Origin: Mycobacterium botniense
GTDB lineage: Bacteria > Actinomycetota > Actinomycetes > Mycobacteriales > Mycobacteriaceae
Reading direction: 5' to 3'
Length of the DNA stretch: 64,000 bases
NCBI RefSeq assembly: GCF_010723305.1
Contig: NZ_BLKW01000002.1
Location: 1,302,001 to 1,366,000, forward strand
Made by a program: the position numbers and the translations under genes. The notes under the pieces were generated by a model. That model ran no database searches, was not told the DNA's origin, and worked only from the letters and a program-made list of their open reading frames with translations. How positions within the stretch are numbered: the first letter of the stretch is position 1; every line of letters starts with the position of its first letter. Shown one piece after another: positions 46,711 through 54,899 of the stretch.

Positions 46711-47259
46711 TCACGATTTGCGCACCAGTGTGGACGCGAACAGCGCGGAAGGCCGGGCCCGACGGTGCGCGGCTCCGCGCCGAGCACCGGCATGCGGTAA
46801 CCATCGACGCTTCCACGCCGCTGCCAGGTGGTGACGCCTCTTCCGGGGTGCGCCGGTGGCAACGGCAATCTTGCGCGCCTTGCCTGTGTTCACCGGGATA
46901 CTCAGTCGCAGAACACCGTTGGTGTAGTCAGCGCTGATTTTGTCGGGGTCGGGCCGATCGGTGAGCCAAAGGTGCCGGGTGAACACCCCGTGCGGACGCT
47001 CAGCAACCAGCCAGCTGCGATCCTGGCTGGCGGGGTAAGCGCGCTCGGCCCGCACGGTTACCACGTCGCGTTCGACACTGACATCGAGCGAGTCGGGAGT
47101 GATGCCCGGGAGGTCGAACTCCGCAACGAATCTGTCCCCATCGCGCCAGGCATCCATCCGCATCAGCGCCGGCCGGGCTGCGGCGCCGGCGGTTGGGCTC
47201 AGTAGCTGTTGAGTGAGCTGGTTGACGTGACCGACTAACGGATCGGACAAGCCCACCAT
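46711..47259 (-). CDS. Hsp20 small heat-shock protein with basic C-terminal tail (second of a tandem pair)
   Basis: The 182-residue protein contains an alpha-crystallin domain (about residues 33-135: MDAWRDGDRFVAEFDLPGIT to NGVLRLSIPV) like the mycobacterial 18-kDa antigen. After the usual end near residue 140, it continues for some 40 residues of Arg/Ala/His-rich sequence not found in its neighbour. This looks like read-on after loss of the original stop. The ATG at 47259 follows AAAGGAGGTGATC, an almost complete match to the 16S rRNA tail. The second half lacks the IxI-type end of some family members. It should act as a holding chaperone. Confidence 0.85.
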   Translation of the reverse strand: MVGLSDPLVGHVNQLTQQLLSPTAGAAARPALMRMDAWRDGDRFVAEFDLPGITPDSLDVSVERDVVTVRAERAYPASQDRSWLVAERPHGVFTRHLWLTDRPDPDKISADYTNGVLRLSIPVNTGKARKIAVATGAPRKRRHHLAAAWKRRWLPHAGARRGAAHRRARPSALFASTLVRKS

Positions 47260-47478
47260 CTCGATCACCTCCTTTGGTGTGGGCACGTATCAGACCGGCG
47301 GGCAGACGAGTGACACAAGCCGGCGGGCCCGCGTCAGACAGACCGGAACCCGCCGTCAACCGATCGCCTCCCCAACCTCCCGAACGGACAACAGAAGCCG
47401 CCCGAGCGCAAACTCGTCGGAGACGGCTTCATCCACCACGCGGTCGATGGTGTGCCTGCCGTGGGCAGGCGCGTCGAC

Positions 47479-47907
47479 TCAGGCGTTGATCGCTTTCTGC
47501 GCGCCGGTCGCAATGGCGATCTTGCGCGGCTTAGCCGCTTCGGCCACCGGAATGGTCAGCCGTAACACACCGTCGGTGTAGTCGGCGGTGATCTTGTCGG
47601 TGTCCAGGCCATTGCCGAGGAACACCTGTCGGCTGAACACGCCGTGCGGACGCTCGGCTACCAGCCAGTCGCGATCCTCTTTCGCGGCGGGGCGTTCGGC
47701 GCGCACGGTCAGCACATCGTTGTCCACGCTGACGTCCAGCGACTCGGCGTTGATACCAGGCAGGTCGAGTTCCACCACGTAGTTATCGCCGTCCCGCCAG
47801 GCGTCGACCGGCATCACCGCCGGACGGGTCAGGGTACCCAGCGTGGCACCGAACAACTGCTGAGTTAGTCGATCGAAATCACGGAAGAATGGATCAAACC
47901 CCAACAT
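47479..47907 (-). CDS. hsp18: 18-kDa antigen type small heat-shock protein (first of a tandem pair)
   Basis: The 142-residue protein is a typical Hsp20 chaperone: an N-terminal [20 protein letters not shown], an alpha-crystallin domain from about residue 35 ([20 protein letters not shown]), and a C-terminal [14 protein letters not shown]. It resembles the 18-kDa antigen of M. leprae and M. avium, which the tuberculosis complex lacks. AAAGGAGGTGAG precedes the ATG at 47907, a very strong ribosome binding site shared with the second copy. TAGAAT at about 47931-47936 on the minus strand may be the -10 box. No HAIR-type HspR repeat was seen. Confidence 0.88.
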   Translation of the reverse strand: MLGFDPFFRDFDRLTQQLFGATLGTLTRPAVMPVDAWRDGDNYVVELDLPGINAESLDVSVDNDVLTVRAERPAAKEDRDWLVAERPHGVFSRQVFLGNGLDTDKITADYTDGVLRLTIPVAEAAKPRKIAIATGAQKAINA

Positions 47908-48040
47908 GGCTCTCACCTCCTTTCGCCACCTATTCTATGCTTTCTGCCACAGATAACCTATAGAGATTGGATGATATTCCCTGTAGTGCGAGGTACAGTG
48001 CCGACGAAGCAGTCGGCGTGGCGGGGATACCGTGCGCGGG

Positions 48041-49213
48041 TTAAATCCCGCCGCGACGCACCAGCTGCTCAGCGATGACGTTGCGCTGGATCTCGTTGGT
48101 GCCCTCGCCGACGATCATCAGCGGCGCGTCACGGAAGTAACGCTCGACGTCGTATTCGGTGGAGTAGCCGTACCCGCCGTGGATGCGCACGGCGTTCAGC
48201 GCGATCTCCATCGCCACCTCGGACGCGAACAGCTTGGCCATTCCGGCCTCCATGTCGCAGCGCTGGCCGCTGTCGTAGCGCTCGGCGGCATAACGGGTGA
48301 GCTCGCGGGCAGCGGTGAGCTTCGTCGCCATATCGGCCAGATAGTTGCCGACGGCCTGGTGCTTCCAGATCGGTTTGCCGAAGGTCTCCCGCTGCTGGGC
48401 ATAGGCCAACGCGTCCTCCAAAGCTGCCGTCGCCACACCGAGGGCGCGCGCCGCCACTTGGATACGCCCGGTCTCAAGACCTTTCATCATCTGGGCGAAA
48501 CCCCGGCCGGGCACCCCGCCCAGAATCGCCGCGGCGGGCACCCGGAAACCGTCGAACGACAGCTCGCAGCTCTCCACACCCTTGTAGCCCAGTTTGGGCA
48601 AATCCCGCGACACCGTCAGCCCGGGTCCGGGTTCGACCAAAACCACCGAAATCCCGCGGTGCCGGGGCGTGGCGTGCGGGTCGGTTTTGCACAACAGCGC
48701 GATCAGCCCGGAATGCCGGGCGTTGGAAATCCAGGTTTTAGATCCATTGATCACCAACTGATCTCCGTCGGGCAATGCGGTGGTCGACATGTTCTGCAGA
48801 TCCGAGCCGCCGCCGGGCTCGGTCAGCGCCATGGTGGCCCGCAGCTCGCCGGTGGCCATCGGCGGCAGATATGCGCGTTTTTGCTCCTCGGTGCCGAACA
48901 GGGAAAGCAGCTTGGCGACGACGGTGTGCCCGCCCATCGCCCCGGCCAGGCTCATCCAGCCCCGCGCCAGCTCCTGGGTGACCAGCACATAGCACGGCAT
49001 CGACACCGGTGAGCCGCCGTATTCCTCGGGCACGGCCAGCCCGAAGATCCCGATGCGTTTCATCTGCTCGATCCACTGCTCGGGATAACTGTTGGCGTGC
49101 TCGACCTCACGCACGGTCGGCTTCACGTCACGATCGATAAACGCCCGCACTGTCGCGACCAGCATGGCTTCGTCGTCACTTGATGTGCTGCTCACCTGCG
49201 CCACCTCATCCAT
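48041..49213 (-). CDS. fadE3: Acyl-CoA dehydrogenase FadE3-like
   Basis: The 390-residue flavoprotein catalyses alpha,beta-dehydrogenation of acyl-CoA. The family signatures are ATMALTEPGGGSDLQNMST (near 145) and QRETFGKPIWKHQAVGNYLAD in the C-terminal helical domain. The catalytic base region is GGYGYSTEYDVERYFRDAPL near the end. It matches Rv0215c. The start is uncertain; the ATG at 49213 gives MDEVAQVSSTSSDDEAML, and the conserved part starts at SDDEAML. It is divergent from the hotdog hydratase with only about 46 bp between starts, so the pair is probably co-regulated and supplies consecutive beta-oxidation steps. Confidence 0.9.
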   Translation of the reverse strand: MDEVAQVSSTSSDDEAMLVATVRAFIDRDVKPTVREVEHANSYPEQWIEQMKRIGIFGLAVPEEYGGSPVSMPCYVLVTQELARGWMSLAGAMGGHTVVAKLLSLFGTEEQKRAYLPPMATGELRATMALTEPGGGSDLQNMSTTALPDGDQLVINGSKTWISNARHSGLIALLCKTDPHATPRHRGISVVLVEPGPGLTVSRDLPKLGYKGVESCELSFDGFRVPAAAILGGVPGRGFAQMMKGLETGRIQVAARALGVATAALEDALAYAQQRETFGKPIWKHQAVGNYLADMATKLTAARELTRYAAERYDSGQRCDMEAGMAKLFASEVAMEIALNAVRIHGGYGYSTEYDVERYFRDAPLMIVGEGTNEIQRNVIAEQLVRRGGI

Positions 49214-49259
49214 GAGATCGTTGGACACCCACGGGGAAAGACTGCCAGCATGTGAGGCT

Positions 49260-50276
49260 GTGACGGTGTCCAGCCAGATCAGTGGCCGCGAAGGCGGCCC
49301 CTTTTTCGACGACCTGTCGGTGGGACAGGTGTTCGACACGGCGCCGACGGTGACGTTAACGGCCGGCATGGCCGCGGTGCATCAGTCCATCGTGGGAGAT
49401 CGGCTGCGGCTCGCGCTGGACGCCGATCTGTGCGCCGCGGTGACCGGCGCACCCGCGCCGCTGGCGCATCCGGCGCTGGTCTGCGATGTGGCGATCGGCC
49501 AGAGCACACTGGCCACCCAGCGCGTCAAAGCCAACCTGTTCTACCGCGGGCTGGCGTTTCACCGGTTCCCGATCCTCGGCGACACCCTCTACACCCGCAC
49601 CGAGGTCATCGGGTTGCGGGCGAACACGGTTAAGCCCGGCCGGGCGCCGACCGGGTTGGCGGCGCTGCGGATCACCACCATCGACCAGGCCGACCGGCTG
49701 GTGCTCGACTTCTACCGCTGCGCCATGCTGCCGGCCAGCCCGGGGTGGCGCCCGGATGAGGAGCCGGGCCGCGATGATGACCTGTCCGCCGTCGGCGCCG
49801 ACGTGGTGCCGCCGGCGTCCGATCCGACCGCCAACTGGGACGGGCGGGCTTTCCGCACGCGCGTACCCGGACCCCACTTCGACGCCGGGCTGGCCGGCAC
49901 AGTGCTGCACAGCACCGCCGACGTGGTCAGCAGCGCTCCCGAGCTGGCCCGTCTGACTTTGAATATCGCTGCGACACACCACGATTCACGGGTCAGCGGG
50001 CGCCGGTTGGTATACGGTGGGCATACCATCGGGCTGGCCCTGGCGCAGGCCACTCGGCTATTGCCCAATCTGGTGACGGTGTTGGGCTGGCACTCGTGTG
50101 ATCACACCGGTCCGGTGCACGAGGGCGACACACTGTATAGCCAGTTACATGTCGAGTCGGCCGAGCCGATGGCGCAGGGCGGGGTGCTGGGGCTGCGATC
50201 GCTGGTCTATGCGGTCAGCGAGGCCGGCGCCGACCGCCCGGTGCTGGATTGGCGTTTCACCGCGCTGCAGTTCTAA
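49260..50276 (+). CDS. Double-hotdog (R)-hydratase-like protein (Rv0216-like)
   Basis: The 338-residue protein consists of two hotdog domains, as in Rv0216, whose crystal structure shows a MaoC-type fold. The first domain begins EGGPFFDDLSVGQVF; the second carries NIAATHHDSRVSGRRLVYGG, similar to the hydratase-2 motif but degenerate. The expected reaction is hydration of trans-2-enoyl-CoA, though the Rv0216 site is atypical and its substrate is unproven. The GTG at 49260 is chosen because the conserved part begins soon after; a GTG at 49266 is an alternative. Upstream codons lie in fadE3. Confidence 0.87.
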   Translation: MTVSSQISGREGGPFFDDLSVGQVFDTAPTVTLTAGMAAVHQSIVGDRLRLALDADLCAAVTGAPAPLAHPALVCDVAIGQSTLATQRVKANLFYRGLAFHRFPILGDTLYTRTEVIGLRANTVKPGRAPTGLAALRITTIDQADRLVLDFYRCAMLPASPGWRPDEEPGRDDDLSAVGADVVPPASDPTANWDGRAFRTRVPGPHFDAGLAGTVLHSTADVVSSAPELARLTLNIAATHHDSRVSGRRLVYGGHTIGLALAQATRLLPNLVTVLGWHSCDHTGPVHEGDTLYSQLHVESAEPMAQGGVLGLRSLVYAVSEAGADRPVLDWRFTALQF

Positions 50277-50340
50277 CGCGGCTCTCGTCGTGCGCGAGCG
50301 TACCGCTGCGAACACCAGTCGGGCGTGACAGCGCCGCAAC

Positions 50341-51498
50341 GTGACAGCGGCGACCACCGCCCCGCGCGAGGACAATGAGCGGGTGGGTTCATTGGGCATA
50401 CCAGGTGCCGTGCGGCGGCAGGCGGGGCGCGTCGCCGATGACATCGCCGCCGCGATCACGGCGCTGGGCGGGCGACCGGTGCGGGTGGATGCCGACGAGA
50501 TCCTCACCGGGCGGGCCGCGTTACTGGGCCTGGCGCCCGCGGACGGTGTTTCAGCCGGTGGTGCGACCCGGCTCCTGGCCGCTGCCGACGGCTGGTGGGC
50601 GCTGACGCTTTCCCGCCCCGACGACATCGACGCGGTGCCGGCATTGCTGGAATCGGCCACGGTGGGTCGCGACCCGTGGGGGCCGATCAGCCGTGCCTCC
50701 TCGGCGCGGGCCGCGGCTGAGCTGGTGGACCGCGCCCGGCTGCTCGGCATGCCGGCCGCGCTGCTCGGCGAATCCGCACCCACCCCTCCGCAGGTCACGG
50801 TGCATACCGATACCGCCAACGTTCCTCTGACCGACCTGCTGGTGGCCGACCTGTCGTCGCTGTGGGCGGGCCCGCTCTGCGGGCGGTTACTGGCCGCCGC
50901 GGGAGCCACCGTCGTCAAGGTGGAAACCCCCCAACGTCCGGACGGCACCCGCGCCGGCCATCGCGGGTTCTTCGACTGGGTGAACAGCGAAAAGCTCTCG
51001 TATGCCGTGGATCTCAATTCAGCTGAGTTGTCGGAGTTGTTGACGGCCGCCGACGTGGTCATCGAGGGATCACGGCCGGGTGCACTGCTGCGCCGCGGGC
51101 TGGGGGCACATCAGCTGCCGGCGCGGCCGGGACGGGTGTGGTTGCGCATCACCGGGTACGGTCCCGCCCATCCCGAGCGGGTGGCCTTCGGCGATGACGC
51201 TGCGGTGTCCGGCGGGCTCGTCGCACCGGGGCCGCGGTTCTGCGGGGACGCCATCGCCGATCCGCTCACCGGCCTGGAGGCCACCCGTGCCGTCCTGGAA
51301 TCCCTGGGCCGCGGCGGCGGTGAGATCATCGATATCTCCCTGGCCGGCGTCGCCGCCACCTATGCGTCCCTGCCTGCGGCCGGCCCGGAGCGCGATTGCC
51401 TTCGACCACCGACCCCGCCGCCGCGGAAAGCCAGTGAACTGGGCGCCGACACTGCGGCTGTTCGCCGGCTGGTCGCGGCGCGGCGCGTCCCATGTTGA
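50341..51498 (+). CDS. CaiB/BaiF-type CoA transferase family protein, unusual domain order
   Basis: The 385-residue protein contains class III CoA-transferase motifs, but they are displaced. LLVADLSSLWAGPLCGRLLA with VVKVETPQRPDGTR, normally at the very N-terminus, lies at about 162-200. GDAIADPLTGLEATRAVLES, normally mid-protein, lies near 300. The first 160 residues hold RPVRVDADEILTGRAALLGL and a DGWWALTL segment like parts usually found later in the family. It ends soon after, without the usual closing domain. This suggests a permuted or half-duplicated form. It overlaps the amidohydrolase by seven bases. CoA acceptor and donor are unknown. Confidence 0.72.
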   Translation: MTAATTAPREDNERVGSLGIPGAVRRQAGRVADDIAAAITALGGRPVRVDADEILTGRAALLGLAPADGVSAGGATRLLAAADGWWALTLSRPDDIDAVPALLESATVGRDPWGPISRASSARAAAELVDRARLLGMPAALLGESAPTPPQVTVHTDTANVPLTDLLVADLSSLWAGPLCGRLLAAAGATVVKVETPQRPDGTRAGHRGFFDWVNSEKLSYAVDLNSAELSELLTAADVVIEGSRPGALLRRGLGAHQLPARPGRVWLRITGYGPAHPERVAFGDDAAVSGGLVAPGPRFCGDAIADPLTGLEATRAVLESLGRGGGEIIDISLAGVAATYASLPAAGPERDCLRPPTPPPRKASELGADTAAVRRLVAARRVPC

Positions 51499-52796
51499 TC
51501 CGCCGCGGCACGCTGCTCGACGGGCGCATTGTCGATGTCCGGGTCAGCGATCGGGTCGTCGATGTCGCCGAGACGCTGGCTCGGCGGCACGGCGAAGACG
51601 TGCTGGACGCGGGTTCGGGGACGCTGCTGCCCGGGCTGCACGACCATCATCTGCATCTGCGGGCCGCGGCGGCCGCCCTGGACTCGCTGTCGGCAGGCCC
51701 GCCCACCGTCTACACCAAAGATCAATTGGCACAGGCATTGTCAGATGCTGTGCCGGGACCCGATGGGTGGATCCGCGCGGTCGGCTATCACGAGTCGGTC
51801 GCCGGCGAGCTGAATCGGGCGGCGCTCGACACGCTGGTGCCCGATATCCCGGTGCGCCTCCAGCATCGCAGCGGCGCACTGTGGGTGCTCAACTCGGCTG
51901 CCCTGGCCCGGATCGGTCTGGCCGACCACCCTGACGGGCGTCTGCGCAGCGCGGATCACAGCTGGTCGCACGCGTTGCCGCGCCGCGACGCCGACCTGGC
52001 CGAGCTCAGCCGCCGGCTGACCGCGTTGGGTGTCACCGGGGTCACCGACGCCACCCCCGACCTGTCCGCCGACGACATGGTGGCGCTGATGATGGCGCAC
52101 CGGCATCGCGAATTCCGGCCGCGGCCGTGTTTTTTGGCTCCGGCCAAGATGATCCTGCACGACGACCGACTCGATCTGGACGCGCTGACGGGCTGGATCG
52201 CGCAGCATCACCGGGCGGGCCGGCCGGTGGCCGTACACTGCGTGACCGTGGCCCAGCTGGTGGTGACCATCGCGGCGCTGCGGGCGGCCGGGACCAATCC
52301 GCGCGACCGCGTCGAGCACGCCGCGGTAGTGCCCGACGACAATCTTGCCGACCTGAAAGAACTCGGCGTCACCGTCGTGACGCAGCCCAACTTTGTCGCC
52401 GAACGCGGGGCGCAGTACCTGCGCGAGGTGCCCGGTGACGAGCAGCCGCAACTGTGGCGGCTCAAGTCGCTCATCGCTGCCGGCGTGCCGGTGGCCGGCA
52501 GCACTGACGCCCCGTTCGGGGCGCTTGACCCGTGGGCTGCGATGCGCGCTGCGGTCAGCCGTGAAACCGCAACCGGAACAGTGCTCGGGCCCGACGAGCG
52601 TATCGCCCCCGATCAGGCACTGACCTTATTTCTCGGCCACCCCGAGCGGCCGGCGCAGCCGCGCCGCATCGAGGTTGGCCAACCCGGCGACGTGTGCGTG
52701 CTCGCCGTTCCACCCGCCCGGGCGCTGACCGAATTATCGGCCGACACGGTGGCCGCCACCGTCATCGGCGGTGAGCTCGTCTACCGGGCCGGGTGA
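51492..52796 (+). CDS. Amidohydrolase family 3 protein
   Basis: The 434-residue protein is a metal-dependent hydrolase of the YtcJ-like branch. LLPGLHDHHLHLRA supplies the first two metal histidines, further candidates lie in VAVHCVTVAQL and RVEHAAVVPDD, and the catalytic Asp is in AGSTDAPFGALDPW. N- and C-terminal beta segments (LLDGRIVDVRV; VGQPGDVCVLAVP) form the small sandwich domain. The substrate is an unknown amide or ester. The ATG overlaps the CoA-transferase end, and its own 3' end overlaps the convergent lipW by 16 bases. Confidence 0.83.
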   Translation: MLIRRGTLLDGRIVDVRVSDRVVDVAETLARRHGEDVLDAGSGTLLPGLHDHHLHLRAAAAALDSLSAGPPTVYTKDQLAQALSDAVPGPDGWIRAVGYHESVAGELNRAALDTLVPDIPVRLQHRSGALWVLNSAALARIGLADHPDGRLRSADHSWSHALPRRDADLAELSRRLTALGVTGVTDATPDLSADDMVALMMAHRHREFRPRPCFLAPAKMILHDDRLDLDALTGWIAQHHRAGRPVAVHCVTVAQLVVTIAALRAAGTNPRDRVEHAAVVPDDNLADLKELGVTVVTQPNFVAERGAQYLREVPGDEQPQLWRLKSLIAAGVPVAGSTDAPFGALDPWAAMRAAVSRETATGTVLGPDERIAPDQALTLFLGHPERPAQPRRIEVGQPGDVCVLAVPPARALTELSADTVAATVIGGELVYRAG

Positions 52797-53686
52797 TCCT
52801 CGGGGCGGAGCGCTGCTCGCAAGCTGGCACACTGGCTGGCGAAGAATGCTTGCGACACCGGTTTTTTCGGAACCAGCAAGTCGAAGCCGTGAAACGCGCC
52901 CTGCACCACCTCGACCTGGCACGGCACGCCGGCCCGGGTGAGACGCTCGGCGTAGGCGACATCCTCGTCGTAGAACAGATCGTTGGTGCCCACCCCGATC
53001 CACGCCGGCGGCAGGCCGCTGAGGTCGTCGCGGCGCGCGGGAACCGCGATGTCGCGGTCGGCGCCGGCGAGATACGCCGTCCAGCCGAACTGGTTGCTTC
53101 GGGGCGTCCACAGCCGGTAGTTGGGGTTGTCGGGTGCGTCGGCGCTGCGGTCATCCAGCATCGGGTACGCCAGTAACTGCAGCGCCGGTTTGACCTCCCC
53201 ACGATCGCGGGCCAGCAACGCCAGCGCAGCGGCCAGGCCGCCGCCCGCGCTGGCGCCGCCGATGGCCACCCGCGCCGGGTCCACGCCCGGCAGTCGGGTC
53301 AGCCAGGTCAACGCCGAGTAACAGTCCTCCAGTGCCGCCGGGTAGGGATGTTCAGGTGCCAGCCGGTAGTCCACCGAGGCGACCACAATGCCCAGGGTGC
53401 GGCTGAATCGGCGGCACAACCCGTCGTCTTGTTGGGCGGTTCCCAGCACGTACCCGCCGCCGTGCATCCACAACAGGGCGGGCGTGGGCCCGCCTACCCC
53501 GGACGGCCGGTGCAACCGGACTCCGGCGCCGGAGCTCAACGTGAGCACTTCCACATCAGCAGGGGTGCGGCCGGCCATCAGCGGGCTCAGCACCCGGATC
53601 ACCCGCAGGGTGCGCGGACCCACCAGTGTTCGTGGGGCGATGCGGGCAACGCGGCGAAGGTCGGGGTGAAAATCGGTGCTCGGCAT
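52781..53686 (-). CDS. lipW: Hormone-sensitive-lipase family esterase LipW
   Basis: The 301-residue esterase has the HGGG oxyanion motif (LLWMHGGGYVLG, near residue 75). The nucleophile elbow is IGGASAGGGLAA (near 145), with Ala where most family members have Asp (GDSAG). The acid residue is in VGTNDLFYDEDV and the His in GAFHGFDLL. It probably hydrolyses short acyl esters. The position between Rv0216 and echA1 homologues matches Rv0217c. The ATG at 53686 follows CATACT by six bases. Confidence 0.88.
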   Translation of the reverse strand: MPSTDFHPDLRRVARIAPRTLVGPRTLRVIRVLSPLMAGRTPADVEVLTLSSGAGVRLHRPSGVGGPTPALLWMHGGGYVLGTAQQDDGLCRRFSRTLGIVVASVDYRLAPEHPYPAALEDCYSALTWLTRLPGVDPARVAIGGASAGGGLAAALALLARDRGEVKPALQLLAYPMLDDRSADAPDNPNYRLWTPRSNQFGWTAYLAGADRDIAVPARRDDLSGLPPAWIGVGTNDLFYDEDVAYAERLTRAGVPCQVEVVQGAFHGFDLLVPKKPVSQAFFASQCASLRAALRPEDHPAR

Positions 53687-53692
53687 TGGCTC

Positions 53693-53698
53693 AGTATG
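53693..53698 (-). promoter_or_regulatory. Variant -10 box (CATACT) for lipW
   Basis: CATACTGAG then ATG after six bases reproduces the arrangement before ilvD, including the following GAG. Confidence 0.4.
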
Positions 53699-53933
53699 GC
53701 CGCTGCACGCACGCCGGTGTCAGGCATATCGTGACACCGCTGTGCCGGCATGCCGCAGACGCGCGGCGGTGCTGCCCTGCCGGTCCCGTCGAGATCGCCG
53801 GTTTGCCCACATGCCCGGCGCCGCGACCCACACCTCCACCCGCCGATCCGCAACCCGCGCAAGCGGCGCGCGAACCGGTCGATACCATCGCCTGAACACC
53901 TGTCTTTGAGCGTGAATGGAGCGTCACAGCGTC

Positions 53934-54710
53934 GTGAGCGAAGGCGACACCGAACCTGTGGTCCTGACCGAACAGCGGGACCGGATTCTGATCATCACCA
54001 TCAACCGCCCCGAGGCCAAGAACGCGGTCAACGCCGCAGTCAGCCGGGGTTTGGCCGACGCGATGGACCGGCTCGACGGCGATCCGGGCCTGTCGGTGGC
54101 AATAGTGACCGGTGCGGGCGGCTCATTCTGCGCCGGCATGGATCTCAAGGCATTCGCCCGCGGTGAGAACGTCGTCGTCGAAGGACGCGGCATGGGCTTC
54201 ACCGAACGCCCTCCGGCCAAACCGGTGATCGCGGCCGTCGAGGGATATGCCCTGGCCGGCGGCACCGAGCTGGCGCTGGCTACCGACCTGATCGTGGCGG
54301 CCAGGGACTCGGCCTTCGGGATTCCCGAGGTCAAGCGCGGCTTGGTCGCCGGCGGCGGCGGCCTGCTGCGGCTGCCGCAACGCATCCCCTACGGGATCGC
54401 CATGGAGTTGGCGCTCACCGGGGACAACGTGCCCGCCGAACGGGCACACGCGCTGGGCCTGGTCAACGTGCTGGCCGAACCGGGTAAGGCGCTGGACGAG
54501 GCGATCAGGCTGGCCGAGAAGATCACCGCCAACGGCCCATTGGCGGTAGCGGCCACCAAGAGGATCATCGTCGAGTCCCGCGGGTGGAGCCCGGAGACCA
54601 TGTTCGCCGAGCAGATGAAGATCTTGATGCCGGTGTTCGCCTCCAACGACGCCAGGGAAGGCGCGATCGCCTTCGCCGAGAAACGACCCCCGCGCTGGAC
54701 GGGAACCTGA
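53934..54710 (+). CDS. echA1: Enoyl-CoA hydratase EchA1
   Basis: The 258-residue crotonase is close to Rv0222. The oxyanion loop is GGSFCAGMDLKAFARG, and the two catalytic glutamates sit in LAGGTELALA and FGIPEVKRGLVAGGGG. The C-terminal FAEKRPPRW is typical. It hydrates trans-2-enoyl-CoA in beta-oxidation. The GTG at 53934 gives MSEGDTEPVVL, in line with the M. tuberculosis start, with GGAG about ten bases upstream. An ATG at 53916 would add six residues. H37Rv genes Rv0218-Rv0221 are missing between lipW and this gene. Confidence 0.9.
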   Translation: MSEGDTEPVVLTEQRDRILIITINRPEAKNAVNAAVSRGLADAMDRLDGDPGLSVAIVTGAGGSFCAGMDLKAFARGENVVVEGRGMGFTERPPAKPVIAAVEGYALAGGTELALATDLIVAARDSAFGIPEVKRGLVAGGGGLLRLPQRIPYGIAMELALTGDNVPAERAHALGLVNVLAEPGKALDEAIRLAEKITANGPLAVAATKRIIVESRGWSPETMFAEQMKILMPVFASNDAREGAIAFAEKRPPRWTGT

Positions 54711-54899
54711 GACCACCGCGGTGATCGGGATCGCTCATCCGGCGCTGCCGGCGCGGCACCCTCTGCGGCTCAAGCCCGGTGCCGGGCCGCCGAGCAGCGC
54801 ACCGGCAGATCGATTAGGTGATCTACACTACAGTCTAGAGTCCGCCTGGAAGCGGTCTCGGCTGGTGACGAAATGGGTTGAGGCCCAGAAGGATCGGGG

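Noticed and set aside
48032..49012. Open frame of 326 codons on the plus strand opposite fadE3
   Set aside because: It is the shadow of fadE3. The translation is His/Gly/Gln-rich and lacks any recognisable domain or ribosome binding site.
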